From: DASYSA01 sp036003885
Lineage (GTDB): Bacteria; Acidobacteriota; Blastocatellia; UBA7656
NCBI GenBank assembly: GCA_036003885.1
Contig: DASYSA010000657.1
Coordinates: 1 to 18,731, forward strand
Direction: 5' to 3'
Length of the DNA: 18,731 bases
The notes below the pieces were generated by a model that worked only from the letters and a program-made list of their open reading frames with translations, had not been told where the DNA came from and did not search any database. Made by a program: the position numbers and the translations under genes. Shown here piece by piece: positions 1 to 8,491 of this stretch; position 1 is the stretch's first letter; each line of letters starts with the position of its first letter.

Positions 1-206
1 AAACGCTCCTGTCAGCTCTGAACAAAAAGCCTAAGGCGAGATCGACGGGGCATGAAGTGCTTGGGAAAGCTACAACCGGTTCTGAACTGTCTGACACCGG
101 CAGCTCGAGGAAAACGCTGGATCGCCAGCCGAGAGTAAGCCTCTTCTTGCCCCTTGAAGCTCCCGCATTAACACTCGGGAACTGCGCTCACAACCTGATG
201 CCAGAA

Positions 207-296
207 GACAGAGCACGCACCGGGTTCTTCGGGATGGCCGCAAAGGGGACGCGCAACATCCTCGTCGACCACGCGCGCAACCGTGTGCGGCCAGGC
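207..296 (+). pseudogene. ECF sigma-70 factor remnant (acidobacterial TIGR02999-like)
   Basis: The translated stretch contains FFGMAAKGTRNILVDHARNR. It closely resembles the region-2 signature of the ECF sigma subfamily common in Acidobacteriota, where the usual pattern is R-A-x-F-F-x-x-A-A-x-x-M-R-x-I-L-V-D-H-A-R. Only about 30 residues look homologous. The preceding residues (57-197) do not look like the region upstream of this motif, and the frame stops at 324-326, before any sigma region 4. I read it as a decayed gene fragment lying about 150 bases before a Ser/Thr kinase, the usual position of an intact sigma gene in such pairs. Bases 1-206 hold nothing else I can recognise. Homology by eye only. 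Confidence 0.6.
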
Positions 297-442
297 GAGA
301 CGGTGGTCAGTAAAGAATATCGCTGAGTAGACTCGTCGCGGAGAAGATGAATCTTCAAAAGCGACGGTTCTCGCTTTCTGCGCATGATTGAGGGACATAG
401 GGTCCCGTTTTCGCTTATACAATTGGGGACCCAGCGAACAGG

Positions 443-3400
443 ATGATGGAACGCAGGCACCAAGTAGAAGAACTGTTTCATGCGGCGCTCGAGCGGGAGC
501 CGGCCGAACGCGATACATTCCTGTCCCAGGCCTGTCGCACCGATCCCGAACTGCGCGCCGAAGTCGAATCCCTCATCTCCGCACACGAGCAGCCGGGGAG
601 TTTTCTCGATTCGCTGACCTACGACACCGAGCGGATCGAGACATCGTCATCTTCGCTCATTGGTCAATCGATAGGTCGCTACCTGATCCTGAGTCTACTC
701 GGTCGCGGCGGGATGGGAGACGTCTATCTGGCCCGCGACACGCAGCTCGACCGCAAGCTTGCACTGAAACTGCTCCCGGAGCAATACACCGCCGACGAGA
801 TCAGAGTTCGGCGGTTTATCCTTGAAGCCCGGGCCGCATCCTCGCTCAACCATCCCAACATCATCACTATTCACGAGATCGGCCACTTCGGGTCGGTTCA
901 CTTCATCGCAACGGAATTTGTCGAAGGAGAGACACTGCGGCACCGGCTCTCGCGCGGGCCAATCCCGATCGGAGATGCTCTCGATATTGCCGCTCAGGTC
1001 GCGAGCGCCCTGGCCGCCGCGCATGCAGCGGGAATAGTCCACCGCGACATCAAGCCGGAGAACATAATGGTGCGGCCCGACCGCTACGTTAAGGTTCTAG
1101 ACTTCGGACTGGCAAAGCTGACCGAGCGTCCGACAGGTTCAGCTTTGAGCGACGCCTCCACCGCTGTCTGGGTCGACACAGATCCCGGCACGGTTATGGG
1201 AACCCAGCGCTACATGTCGCCCGAGCAGGCGCGCGGCCTGGAGGTCGACGGCCGAAGCGACATCTTTAACCTGGGCATAGTTCTCTATGAAATGCTGGCA
1301 GGACGTGCGCCGTTCGCTGGCGACACGCCCGCCGACATCGTAGCCTCGATACTAAAGACAGACCCGCCTTCGCTAGCCGAGTCGGGGTTGGACTCGCCGG
1401 CGGATCTGCAACGGGTCGTAAGCAAAGCGCTGAGCAAAGTTAAGGAGAACAGGTATCAGACAAGCGAGGAGATCCTCGCAGATCTGAGGGCTGTCGAAGA
1501 CCGGTTGCAGTTTGAAGCGAAACTCGACCACTCCGGGATCAGCAAGATTGAGCCGTCGCGCCCAGCCCCTCATGGGATTCTCTCTTTCCGTCGAGCGATA
1601 CTATATGTCGCAATAATCACTATGGTCGGGTTGGTTGGGTGGCTCGTCATTAAACCACCTCCGAAGGGGAGTGTCGGTTCTTTCGACAATACACATCAGC
1701 GTTTGCTCGCCCAGTGGAAGTACTCGCCGGGTGGTCATGCCTCGGATTACAGCCTATCGCGTGACGGCAAGATGATCGCGTATCGCTCAACGAAGAATGC
1801 AATGAGAAACATGCTCTTCGTGGTGCAAGTGGACGATGGCAGCGAGACTCAGATCACCAATGATGAATGGATCAACACGAGTCCTGTCTGGTCACCGGAC
1901 GATCAGCAGATAGCCTTCGCTTCCTTGCGCCAAGGCCAGGCGAGCATCTACTCCTGTCCTTCCTCGGGCGGAACGCCGACGCTGATCAAGATAGTCGGAA
2001 CGGGCAATCTGATGGTGAGGCACTGGTCGAAAGATGTGATCTTCTATCAATTCGACGGCAATCTCTTTAAGCTTGACGTCGCGACCACGGACGCCTCTGA
2101 GATAACCAACTTCGCTCCTTCAACAGTCGAAAACAGATATTTCAGCATATCGCCGGACGAAAGCCAGATCGCGTACTGCGATAAAGTAAATGGGCAGGCT
2201 GACATCTGGGTCATGCCTGCTCAAGGCGGAAACCCGTCCCGATTGACCAATGATTCGGAAGATGACTCGCGTCCGTGCTGGCATCCAGATGGCCGAAGGG
2301 TCTTCTATAACACCCATCAAGACAATCGTGATCAGATCAATATGGCATACACAGATGGGGGCGACCCCGTCCGAGTAACCCGCTTTGAAGGCGATTACGG
2401 TCTAATAGGCGTTTCGCCCGACGGATCGAAGATTTTTTACTTCAACGACAAGGAAGAGTCCGATATTTGGGGAGTGACAACAGATGCCGGTCAACAGTTT
2501 GACGTGAGCTCGGGTATTGAATCGGAATTCTGGACAGATGTCTCGCCCGATGGAACAAGAATCGTCTTTCAATCAAACTCCGAGCCCAAACCGATTAGAG
2601 TTCTGGAGAACTCGGCAATACTTGTCACATTGCCAACGAATCCGGCGCTCCGGCGGCTCCTTGCCGAACCCGGATATGACCCCCGATGGCTACCCGACGG
2701 GGGCCGCATATGCTTCCTTCGCTGGTCGGAAGTGGACCAAATGGCGAATCTTTGGACAGTTAGCGCGAACGCAGGAGATCCGCAGCAGATAACTACCCAG
2801 GGCGTAGTCTTTGGCGGATCGAGCAGCCTGCCATACAATCGGCTGGAGACGCGAGACTACAGCTGGTCGCTTGATGGCCGTAAGGTCGTGTATAGCTCGA
2901 ACAAGACCGGACGATCAAACATCTGGATTACTTCGGCTGACGGTTCAAGCGATACAAATATTTCAAACAGCAGCGATCCGGAATACCTCCGGCTTTGTCC
3001 GCTATGGTCGCCAGACGGCAATCACATAGCTTATCTGTCGCAACCAATTCGGTCATCACTCGATGGAAGACCCTGGCAGCTTTGGCTGGCAGACCATGAG
3101 ATCAAGAACAAAGTAATCTTTTCGTCCGAAACTGGTTTTCGGCTGATTGGCTGGTCTGAAACCGGCGAGACAATCTTCATTGGAATGTCTCGCAAACCGA
3201 CGCCCGTCGACGTTGAAGTGCAATCGGTTTCTACGATGGAAAACAAGAGTGGAATCATCCGTTCGCTGAAGGCTACGTACCCCAGTAGTGTGCAACTGTC
3301 ACCAGACCGAAGGATAATCGCGTTCGTCTCCCGCCAGGACGGCAAGGACAATGTGTGGATCGTGCCAGCCGCTGGTGGAAACGAAAAGAAGCTAACCCAA

Positions 3401-3517
3401 AACCCTGACACGAAGGTCAACCTCGGTAGTATCGCTTGGTCTCCCGATGGAAGAACAATCTACTACGACAGGCAGACGAGGTCGGGGACGATCTCAGAGT
3501 TGAACAACATCGAGTAG
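443..3517 (+). CDS. Membrane Ser/Thr protein kinase with PD40/WD40-like sensor propeller
   Basis: A 1024-residue receptor-like Hanks-type kinase. Residues 1-60 form the helical lead common to acidobacterial kinases (EELFHAALEREPAERDTFL). The kinase domain runs from about 78 to 350: glycine loop GRGGMGDV (87-94), ATP lysine K109, catalytic loop HRDIKPEN (200-207), DFG (220-222), SPE (259-261) and SDIFNLGIVLYEM. All catalytic residues are present, so it should be active. One membrane helix lies at about 385-403. The outer part holds about 11 PD40-type repeats with SPDG-like turns, for example VWSPDDQQIAFAS and IAWSPDGRTIYY, which predict a TolB-like beta-propeller that could bind a ligand or protein. 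ATG at 443 and 446 are both possible; there is only a weak AGG before them. The gene is followed 12 bases later by a small Cys-rich protein gene, probably in the same transcript. Confidence 0.93.
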   Translation: MMERRHQVEELFHAALEREPAERDTFLSQACRTDPELRAEVESLISAHEQPGSFLDSLTYDTERIETSSSSLIGQSIGRYLILSLLGRGGMGDVYLARDTQLDRKLALKLLPEQYTADEIRVRRFILEARAASSLNHPNIITIHEIGHFGSVHFIATEFVEGETLRHRLSRGPIPIGDALDIAAQVASALAAAHAAGIVHRDIKPENIMVRPDRYVKVLDFGLAKLTERPTGSALSDASTAVWVDTDPGTVMGTQRYMSPEQARGLEVDGRSDIFNLGIVLYEMLAGRAPFAGDTPADIVASILKTDPPSLAESGLDSPADLQRVVSKALSKVKENRYQTSEEILADLRAVEDRLQFEAKLDHSGISKIEPSRPAPHGILSFRRAILYVAIITMVGLVGWLVIKPPPKGSVGSFDNTHQRLLAQWKYSPGGHASDYSLSRDGKMIAYRSTKNAMRNMLFVVQVDDGSETQITNDEWINTSPVWSPDDQQIAFASLRQGQASIYSCPSSGGTPTLIKIVGTGNLMVRHWSKDVIFYQFDGNLFKLDVATTDASEITNFAPSTVENRYFSISPDESQIAYCDKVNGQADIWVMPAQGGNPSRLTNDSEDDSRPCWHPDGRRVFYNTHQDNRDQINMAYTDGGDPVRVTRFEGDYGLIGVSPDGSKIFYFNDKEESDIWGVTTDAGQQFDVSSGIESEFWTDVSPDGTRIVFQSNSEPKPIRVLENSAILVTLPTNPALRRLLAEPGYDPRWLPDGGRICFLRWSEVDQMANLWTVSANAGDPQQITTQGVVFGGSSSLPYNRLETRDYSWSLDGRKVVYSSNKTGRSNIWITSADGSSDTNISNSSDPEYLRLCPLWSPDGNHIAYLSQPIRSSLDGRPWQLWLADHEIKNKVIFSSETGFRLIGWSETGETIFIGMSRKPTPVDVEVQSVSTMENKSGIIRSLKATYPSSVQLSPDRRIIAFVSRQDGKDNVWIVPAAGGNEKKLTQNPDTKVNLGSIAWSPDGRTIYYDRQTRSGTISELNNIE

Positions 3518-3529
3518 GAGGGAACCGTT

Positions 3530-3835
3530 ATGACAAAAGAAACGCAAATGGAACTGACAAATCAGGAAAGAAAGACTTTCCTTCACTTGTACAGCGGCCT
3601 TGTCGAATTGCAAGCGTCGGCGCTTTACTACGTATCTGAAGGAGTCGATAACGCGGACAAAGTCCGCCGCGCCGCAAAGTTGGTGGGGGATTTCCTTGAA
3701 TTCAGAAAAAAGGCGTTAGGTGATGTGTGTCCCGCGGGAACAGTTCCTTGTGGGGACGGAGATTGCAGACCGCCCGGCGGCTGCGGGCCTATTGCGTTTC
3801 ACAAACTCCCTCCTAAAGGCGGCAAGGACGACTAG
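3530..3835 (+). CDS. Small protein with Cys/Gly/Pro-rich tail, unknown function
   Basis: A 101-residue protein I do not recognise. A strong ribosome site (AGGAGGG, 3516-3522) overlaps the kinase stop codon and lies 7 bases before the ATG, so it is very likely translated and cotranscribed with the kinase. Residues 1-64 look helical and charged, with a Leu/Tyr-rich stretch (about 17-35). The tail has four cysteines (C67, C74, C79, C85) in a Gly/Pro-rich segment (CPAGTVPCGDGDCRPPGGCG), followed by a Lys/Gly end. There is no signal peptide or membrane segment. The layout of a helical leader and a compact Cys-rich end could suit a metal-binding or redox peptide, a modified peptide precursor or a kinase substrate. 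None of these can be shown from the sequence. Confidence 0.8.
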   Translation: MTKETQMELTNQERKTFLHLYSGLVELQASALYYVSEGVDNADKVRRAAKLVGDFLEFRKKALGDVCPAGTVPCGDGDCRPPGGCGPIAFHKLPPKGGKDD

Positions 3836-3908
3836 GAGCCTACCCAGGATTCGAAGGATGGGGCAAGGGGCAAGGAGACCTGTGGGGCTGGAGACCTTCC
3901 GGCTCCTA
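3833..3908. repeat. Inverted repeat after the kinase/small-protein unit
   Basis: TAGGAGCC (3833-3840, including the stop codon of the small protein) is perfectly complementary to GGCTCCTA (3901-3908), with 60 bases between the arms. The interior is G-rich (ggggcaaggggcaaggag). No T-run follows, so it is not a classical terminator. The spacer 3836-4103 between this unit and the convergent ABC operon holds no gene I can support and no clear bidirectional terminator. Confidence 0.3.
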
Positions 3909-4103
3909 AGGCTTCTTTGCAGTCAGGTCACACGCAAGCAGCGATGCGCCGCTCTGCTTCGAAGCGGTCACGAGGGAGGCCCAAACGGCCCACTCGTGTA
4001 GTTCAACTCCGGATCCGACACCTCAATCTGCGCTCATACACTGCGAGTCCGCAGCAAAGCAGTTGCAGAAGCTCGGCCAAAAGAAGAAGCCTGGAACTGC
4101 AGA

Positions 4104-4960
<857 letters not shown>

Positions 4961-4964
<4 letters not shown>

Positions 4965-5914
4965 GAGTTCCCTCCTCCGGAGCCGATCAGGTATTGGTAC
5001 ACGGCGTTCAAATCGTCATCGACAGGCGCCACCGACTCTACGTTCAACTCCCCTTCGACCACAATACGGTTCAACAGCAGGTAAAACCCATCCGCATCGG
5101 GCGTCTTCACAAACAGCCCCCCGCGGTCCGCGTGTATTCTCGCCTCGACAACCGAATCCTGATCGAAAACCCGCGAGGCAAGTGCCGAGGGCCGGTCGCA
5201 CCGAATCAATATCTGCATCGGGTGCTCGTCCATCTCGTCACGTACGCCCTGAACTTCGCCTTCCGCGACCACATAGCCGTTGTTCAGAAGCACAACTCGA
5301 TCGCTCATCATATCGACTTCGTGCAGTATGTGGCTCGACATGATCAGGTGAAGACCTTCGGCAGCCAACTGCCGAAAGAGCCTGATCGTTTCAGCACGGG
5401 CCATCGGGTCCAACCCGTTCAAGGGCTCGTCCAGGATCAAGACTACCGGCCCGTGCGCGATCGATTGCGCCAGCCTGACTCGCTGTCGCATGCCCTTGCT
5501 GTAGGCAGCGACCTTGCGCCCCGCCGCTTCGACCAGGCCCACGCGGTCGAGCGCCTTCATGCTGAGTTGCTCCGCCTCGCTGCGCATGTAGCCGTGCACC
5601 CTGAGGTAAGAGTAGATGAACTGGAATCCCGTCAGCCCTCGCGGGAACGAATCGAATTGCGAACAGTAGCCGAGTTTGTGAAACAGTACTTCGGGCTGAT
5701 TCGGCGAGATGCCAAGAACACTTATGCGGCCGCGCGTCGGCCGCAACAGCCCGGTCATCAGGTTCATCAACGTCGTCTTGCCCGAGCCATTGGGACCGAC
5801 CAGACTGGTGATGCCGGGCGTGATACTCAGGTTCACGCGATTTACCCCGAGGATCTCGCCGTAGAACTTCGAGACATCTTCGAATACGATGAGTTGTTCA
5901 GGTGACTGGTCCAT
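4961..5914 (-). CDS. ABC transporter ATP-binding protein (second module)
   Basis: A 317-residue cytoplasmic ATPase that would power the adjacent permease. Motifs in order: Walker A GPNGSGKTT (40-48), Q-loop region around YCSQFDS (83-89), signature YSKGMRQRV (138-146), Walker B with catalytic Glu VLILDEPLNGLDP (158-170) and switch His in MSSHILHEV (H196). Residues 220-317 are a C-terminal extension of the type seen in NatA-like exporters. The start codon overlaps the stop of the upstream permease gene as TAATG. GAGGTGG lies about 8 bases before the start. The signature has SKGM in place of canonical SGGQ, which is normal in this group. Exporter role inferred; substrate unknown. Confidence 0.92.
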
Positions 5915-6786
5915 TACCGCACCACCTCATACGCTCTGACCCTGCGAGACAGGAGCAGCAAACAGATCGCGCAGAAGATCGCCAGGCCAATCCACGCACC
6001 CAGAGCAGGAAGATCCGGAACGGCGTTGAAATCGCTCCTGGATCGAAATAGGCTCTTACTGATCGACTCCAGGATAGCGCTCAGGTTGATGATGTTGCCC
6101 CACCGGGTGTCAAACATGAAGTAGATCAACGTCCCGACCACGCCCGGAATCATGAACACGGCAAACAGGCCCGCGCTGGCGGCAATCCGCCACTTGAGCC
6201 ATGCAGACACCGTTATCGATAGCAAAGCCAACACAATGATCCATGCCAGGCTCGCAACGACTATCGCACCCGCGATCCAGATGTTATGCGCAAACCAGCC
6301 GGCCCCTTCCAGGTAAGATTCGAAGATGAACAACAGCAGGCCCGGCACCCAGGTGATTGCCGACAACAGGATCACCAGAACTGACATCTTGCCAATCATG
6401 TATTCGGCCCGCGAAAACGGCCGGCACAGATAGAGCGGCAGCGCGTTGTTGGACATATCCCGCGAGACGAGAGGCGGACCGATCAGCACGGTCAGAAGGA
6501 ACGCGAGCGAAGACTGGACCCAAAGAAATTGCCGGAAAAATTCACCATTTATGCTGACAATGTCGCTGACCTTAAGCTGCATAATCAATAGCGCATTCGT
6601 GTTGTAGTGAAGATAGATCAGGATTGCCATCACAAGAGGGCACACGAAGCAGAGCACGAAGAACCCCATGAATATCTTCGACGCAAATACATCTCGGAAC
6701 GCGTGTCGGGGTATGATCAGAAAGCGCGACCACTCCGGCGTCAGCTTCCCCGTATACAGCTTGTAGGTATGCTCATAGACCGCCAT
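5914..6786 (-). CDS. ABC-2 type transporter permease (first module)
   Basis: A 290-residue membrane protein with about six hydrophobic helices, at roughly 38-58, 88-108, 130-153, 168-198, 205-222 and 264-280. The conserved loop LVSRDMSNNALPLYLCRPFSRAEYMIGK is diagnostic of the ABC-2/NatB-like permease family (SRD, then PLYL.RP.SR..Y..GK). It overlaps the end of the preceding ATPase gene by 14 bases, with GGAGG six bases before the ATG inside that gene, and its stop forms TAATG with the next ATPase gene. It is unlike the second permease in sequence, so the two modules are not a fresh tandem duplication. Likely pairs with the ATPase upstream; a heteromeric transporter using all four proteins is also possible. 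Confidence 0.87.
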   Translation of the reverse strand: MAVYEHTYKLYTGKLTPEWSRFLIIPRHAFRDVFASKIFMGFFVLCFVCPLVMAILIYLHYNTNALLIMQLKVSDIVSINGEFFRQFLWVQSSLAFLLTVLIGPPLVSRDMSNNALPLYLCRPFSRAEYMIGKMSVLVILLSAITWVPGLLLFIFESYLEGAGWFAHNIWIAGAIVVASLAWIIVLALLSITVSAWLKWRIAASAGLFAVFMIPGVVGTLIYFMFDTRWGNIINLSAILESISKSLFRSRSDFNAVPDLPALGAWIGLAIFCAICLLLLSRRVRAYEVVR

Positions 6787-7702
6787 TGCCGTCCTCCATT
6801 GCTTTCAGGAAAATGTCTTCGAGTGAATCACGCTTAAAGTTCAGGCGGCGGATCTGCACCTGACGTTCATCGGCTATACGGTAGAGATCCCGGATCTCCA
6901 CGCCCGGCTGCAGGACCAGTTTGATTCGCTGATCACCGGTCAACGCGTATTCGCAACCCAGCCCTGCAACTCCGGCAGCGAACGCGTCGTTGTCGCCCCG
7001 AGTCTCGAGCTCCAGGAACTTCCGATTAGCCTTTCGCTCTTCTTCAAGATTGCAGTAGACCGCAATGCGGCCCTCCTTCAACACCAGAATCTCTTCGCAG
7101 CACTCTTCGACGTCGCGCAGCAGGTGAGAGGAGAGAACGATCTTTGCCTGGCCGCTGTCCCGAATCTCGCGGATCAGGTCGATCATCCGCTTGCGCGCCG
7201 GAGGATCGAGCCCGTTGGTCGGCTCGTCAAGAAAGATCAGCTTCGGACCATGAGCGATTGCCTGGGCGAGCTTTGCCATTTGCTTCATGCCGAGCGAGTA
7301 GGTGCCCAGCTTGCGATAGCGAGCTTCGCCCAGGCCTACGTAAAACAGGGCTTCGTGGGCGCGCTCGAGGGCTGCATCAGCGGGAAGGCCGGAGAGCTCA
7401 GCCATCAACCGAACGAAGTGAACGCAGGTCATGTTCGCGATGAATGAATCGCGTTCCGGCATGTAGCCGATCTGTGTGCGAATCTGCTTGGCCCCGTTTC
7501 GAATGTCGGTCCCGAATATTCGGGCCGAGCCGCTGGTTGGGGGATGGAATCCCAGCAACGTGTGAATCAGGGTAGTCTTGCCTGCGCCATTGGGGCCAAG
7601 CAATCCGATGGCCCGGCCCGACAGAGATCGCGTCAGGTCACGCAGGATGGGCCGCTTGCCGAATTCAACTCCGAGATTGTCGAGTTCGATTACTGAGTTC
7701 AT
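6773..7702 (-). CDS. ABC transporter ATP-binding protein (first module)
   Basis: A 309-residue ATPase and the first gene of the four-gene export operon. Motifs: Walker A GPNGAGKTT (36-44), Q-loop zone near IGYMPERDSF (78-87), signature YSLGMKQMAK (135-144), Walker B LIFLDEPTNGLDP (155-167) and switch His in LSSHLLRDVEE (H193). The C-terminal end RDSLEDIFLKAMED resembles the usual tail of ABC-2-associated ATPases. All catalytic residues are present. Unlike the other three genes of the operon it has no recognisable ribosome site. An AT-rich inverted repeat begins 8 bases upstream of the ATG, so either the leader is provided by the repeat or translation starts weakly. Confidence 0.92.
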   Translation of the reverse strand: MNSVIELDNLGVEFGKRPILRDLTRSLSGRAIGLLGPNGAGKTTLIHTLLGFHPPTSGSARIFGTDIRNGAKQIRTQIGYMPERDSFIANMTCVHFVRLMAELSGLPADAALERAHEALFYVGLGEARYRKLGTYSLGMKQMAKLAQAIAHGPKLIFLDEPTNGLDPPARKRMIDLIREIRDSGQAKIVLSSHLLRDVEECCEEILVLKEGRIAVYCNLEEERKANRKFLELETRGDNDAFAAGVAGLGCEYALTGDQRIKLVLQPGVEIRDLYRIADERQVQIRRLNFKRDSLEDIFLKAMEDGNGGL

Positions 7703-7709
7703 AAGGTCA

Positions 7710-7802
7710 CGTTTTGCGTTTTACGTTTTGCGTTTTGCGTTTTTACGTTTACGTTTGGACGAGAACCGAGAACCTAAAACGTAAAACGTAAAACGCGAAA
7801 CG
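7710..7802. repeat. AT-rich inverted repeat built of CGTTTT(A/G)C-type units
   Basis: Left arm 7710-7736 and right arm 7776-7802 are 27 bases each and complementary at 25 positions. Each arm is itself a short tandem array of CGTTTT followed by AC or GC, with period 7 (several GTTTTACG and GTTTTGCG units). The left array continues irregularly to about 7756. The gap between the arms (7737-7775) holds more of the left array and a short unique part. It fills nearly all of the 112-base spacer between two - strand genes. Such a structure would fold into a long hairpin in RNA. It could stop transcription from the secreted-protein gene upstream, or be a dispersed genomic repeat. Confidence 0.8.
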
Positions 7803-7814
7803 TCTCCTCCCCCG

Positions 7815-8282
7815 TCACTGCTTCTCAAGAAGCACCGTGTCGTCCTTGTCTCCGTTCGGGCCTGTCTGGCGCACAGCAATCGTCATCGTCTTGCCGCCAT
7901 CAGCCATTGTGAATTTCCTGGAAAAGGTTCCCCCGTTACCCTCTGTGAGGACGACAAGCAATGAATCGCCTTCCCATTTAGCCATGGTCTTAATATCTCG
8001 CCCTTCTACTTGAGCCGCATTCTGGCTGCCATCCGTCTTGTAGGTGAACTCCAGCGTGCGCTCGCCCTGTGTTCCGCCAATGGTCAGCCACTCGTGAATG
8101 CTCGCATCCTGCTGTTCAAACTTAATGGTGATTGCTTCAGGCCCACCCTCCGCAAACTTGCTCTTGGCGCGATTCATCTTCCAGGTGCCGCTGACGTTCG
8201 TCTTCGTCTGAGCCTGCGCCGGCCACACACCTGCGATCGCGACTACGAGTACCACCAGAAGCGCCTTTGTTCTATTTCTCAT
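7815..8282 (-). CDS. Small secreted protein, lipocalin-like beta fold, unknown function
   Basis: A 155-residue protein with a clear Sec signal peptide: basic start MRNRTK, hydrophobic core LLVVLVVAIAGVW and the cleavage-type site AQA before QTKTN (about residue 25). The mature part starts with VSGTWKMNRAKSKF, a sequence type found in many acidobacterial secreted proteins with a predicted small beta-barrel (GTW start, alternating beta strands, FSRKFTMADGGKTMTIAVRQT near the end). It has no cysteine, so no disulfides. A strong AGGAGG lies upstream of the ATG. The family is recognised only by general likeness; no ligand or reaction can be given. The gene stands alone between the repeat and the anti-sigma terminator. 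Confidence 0.82.
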   Translation of the reverse strand: MRNRTKALLVVLVVAIAGVWPAQAQTKTNVSGTWKMNRAKSKFAEGGPEAITIKFEQQDASIHEWLTIGGTQGERTLEFTYKTDGSQNAAQVEGRDIKTMAKWEGDSLLVVLTEGNGGTFSRKFTMADGGKTMTIAVRQTGPNGDKDDTVLLEKQ

Positions 8283-8417
8283 CTTCCTTTTCCTCCTATG
8301 TGAATTGAACTCATCCTGAGTGAAGACTAATGCTCAAAGGGTCGGAGCTTGCACCGAGTGTCCAGTTCGAACGAGTGCCTCAATCTCGCGCTACCGCTCT
8401 CTCGACTATTGAAGCGC

Positions 8418-8463
8418 TAAAAAGATTACGCCAGCCGGTGGGAAGTAGTTCCCGCCGGCTGGC
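8418..8463 (-). terminator. Rho-independent terminator of the sigma/anti-sigma operon
   Basis: Two 15-base arms, 8430-8444 and 8449-8463 (GCCAGCCGG core), flank a 4-base loop. Read on the - strand the hairpin follows the stop codon of the 888-residue gene by about 28 bases and is followed by GTAATCTTTTT, a T-run suited to termination. One position is C opposite A on the - strand; on + strand RNA it would be a G-U pair. It also shields the secreted-protein gene from read-through. Confidence 0.85.
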
Positions 8464-8491
8464 ATTCACGTCGATGAATTGTACTACTATT

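Noticed and set aside
388..421. Possible kinase promoter (TTGAGG and TATACA)
   Set aside because: The spacing of 22 bases is too long and the elements are weak; not supportable.
4994..5905. Long + strand open frame of 303 codons
   Set aside because: It lies wholly opposite the second ATPase gene, which has all ABC motifs; the translation is Arg/His/Gln-rich with no known motif, as expected for an antisense shadow in GC-rich DNA.
7703..7814. Possible CRISPR-like array
   Set aside because: The units are about 7 bases, contiguous and arranged as an inverted repeat, without spacers of constant length; no cas genes.
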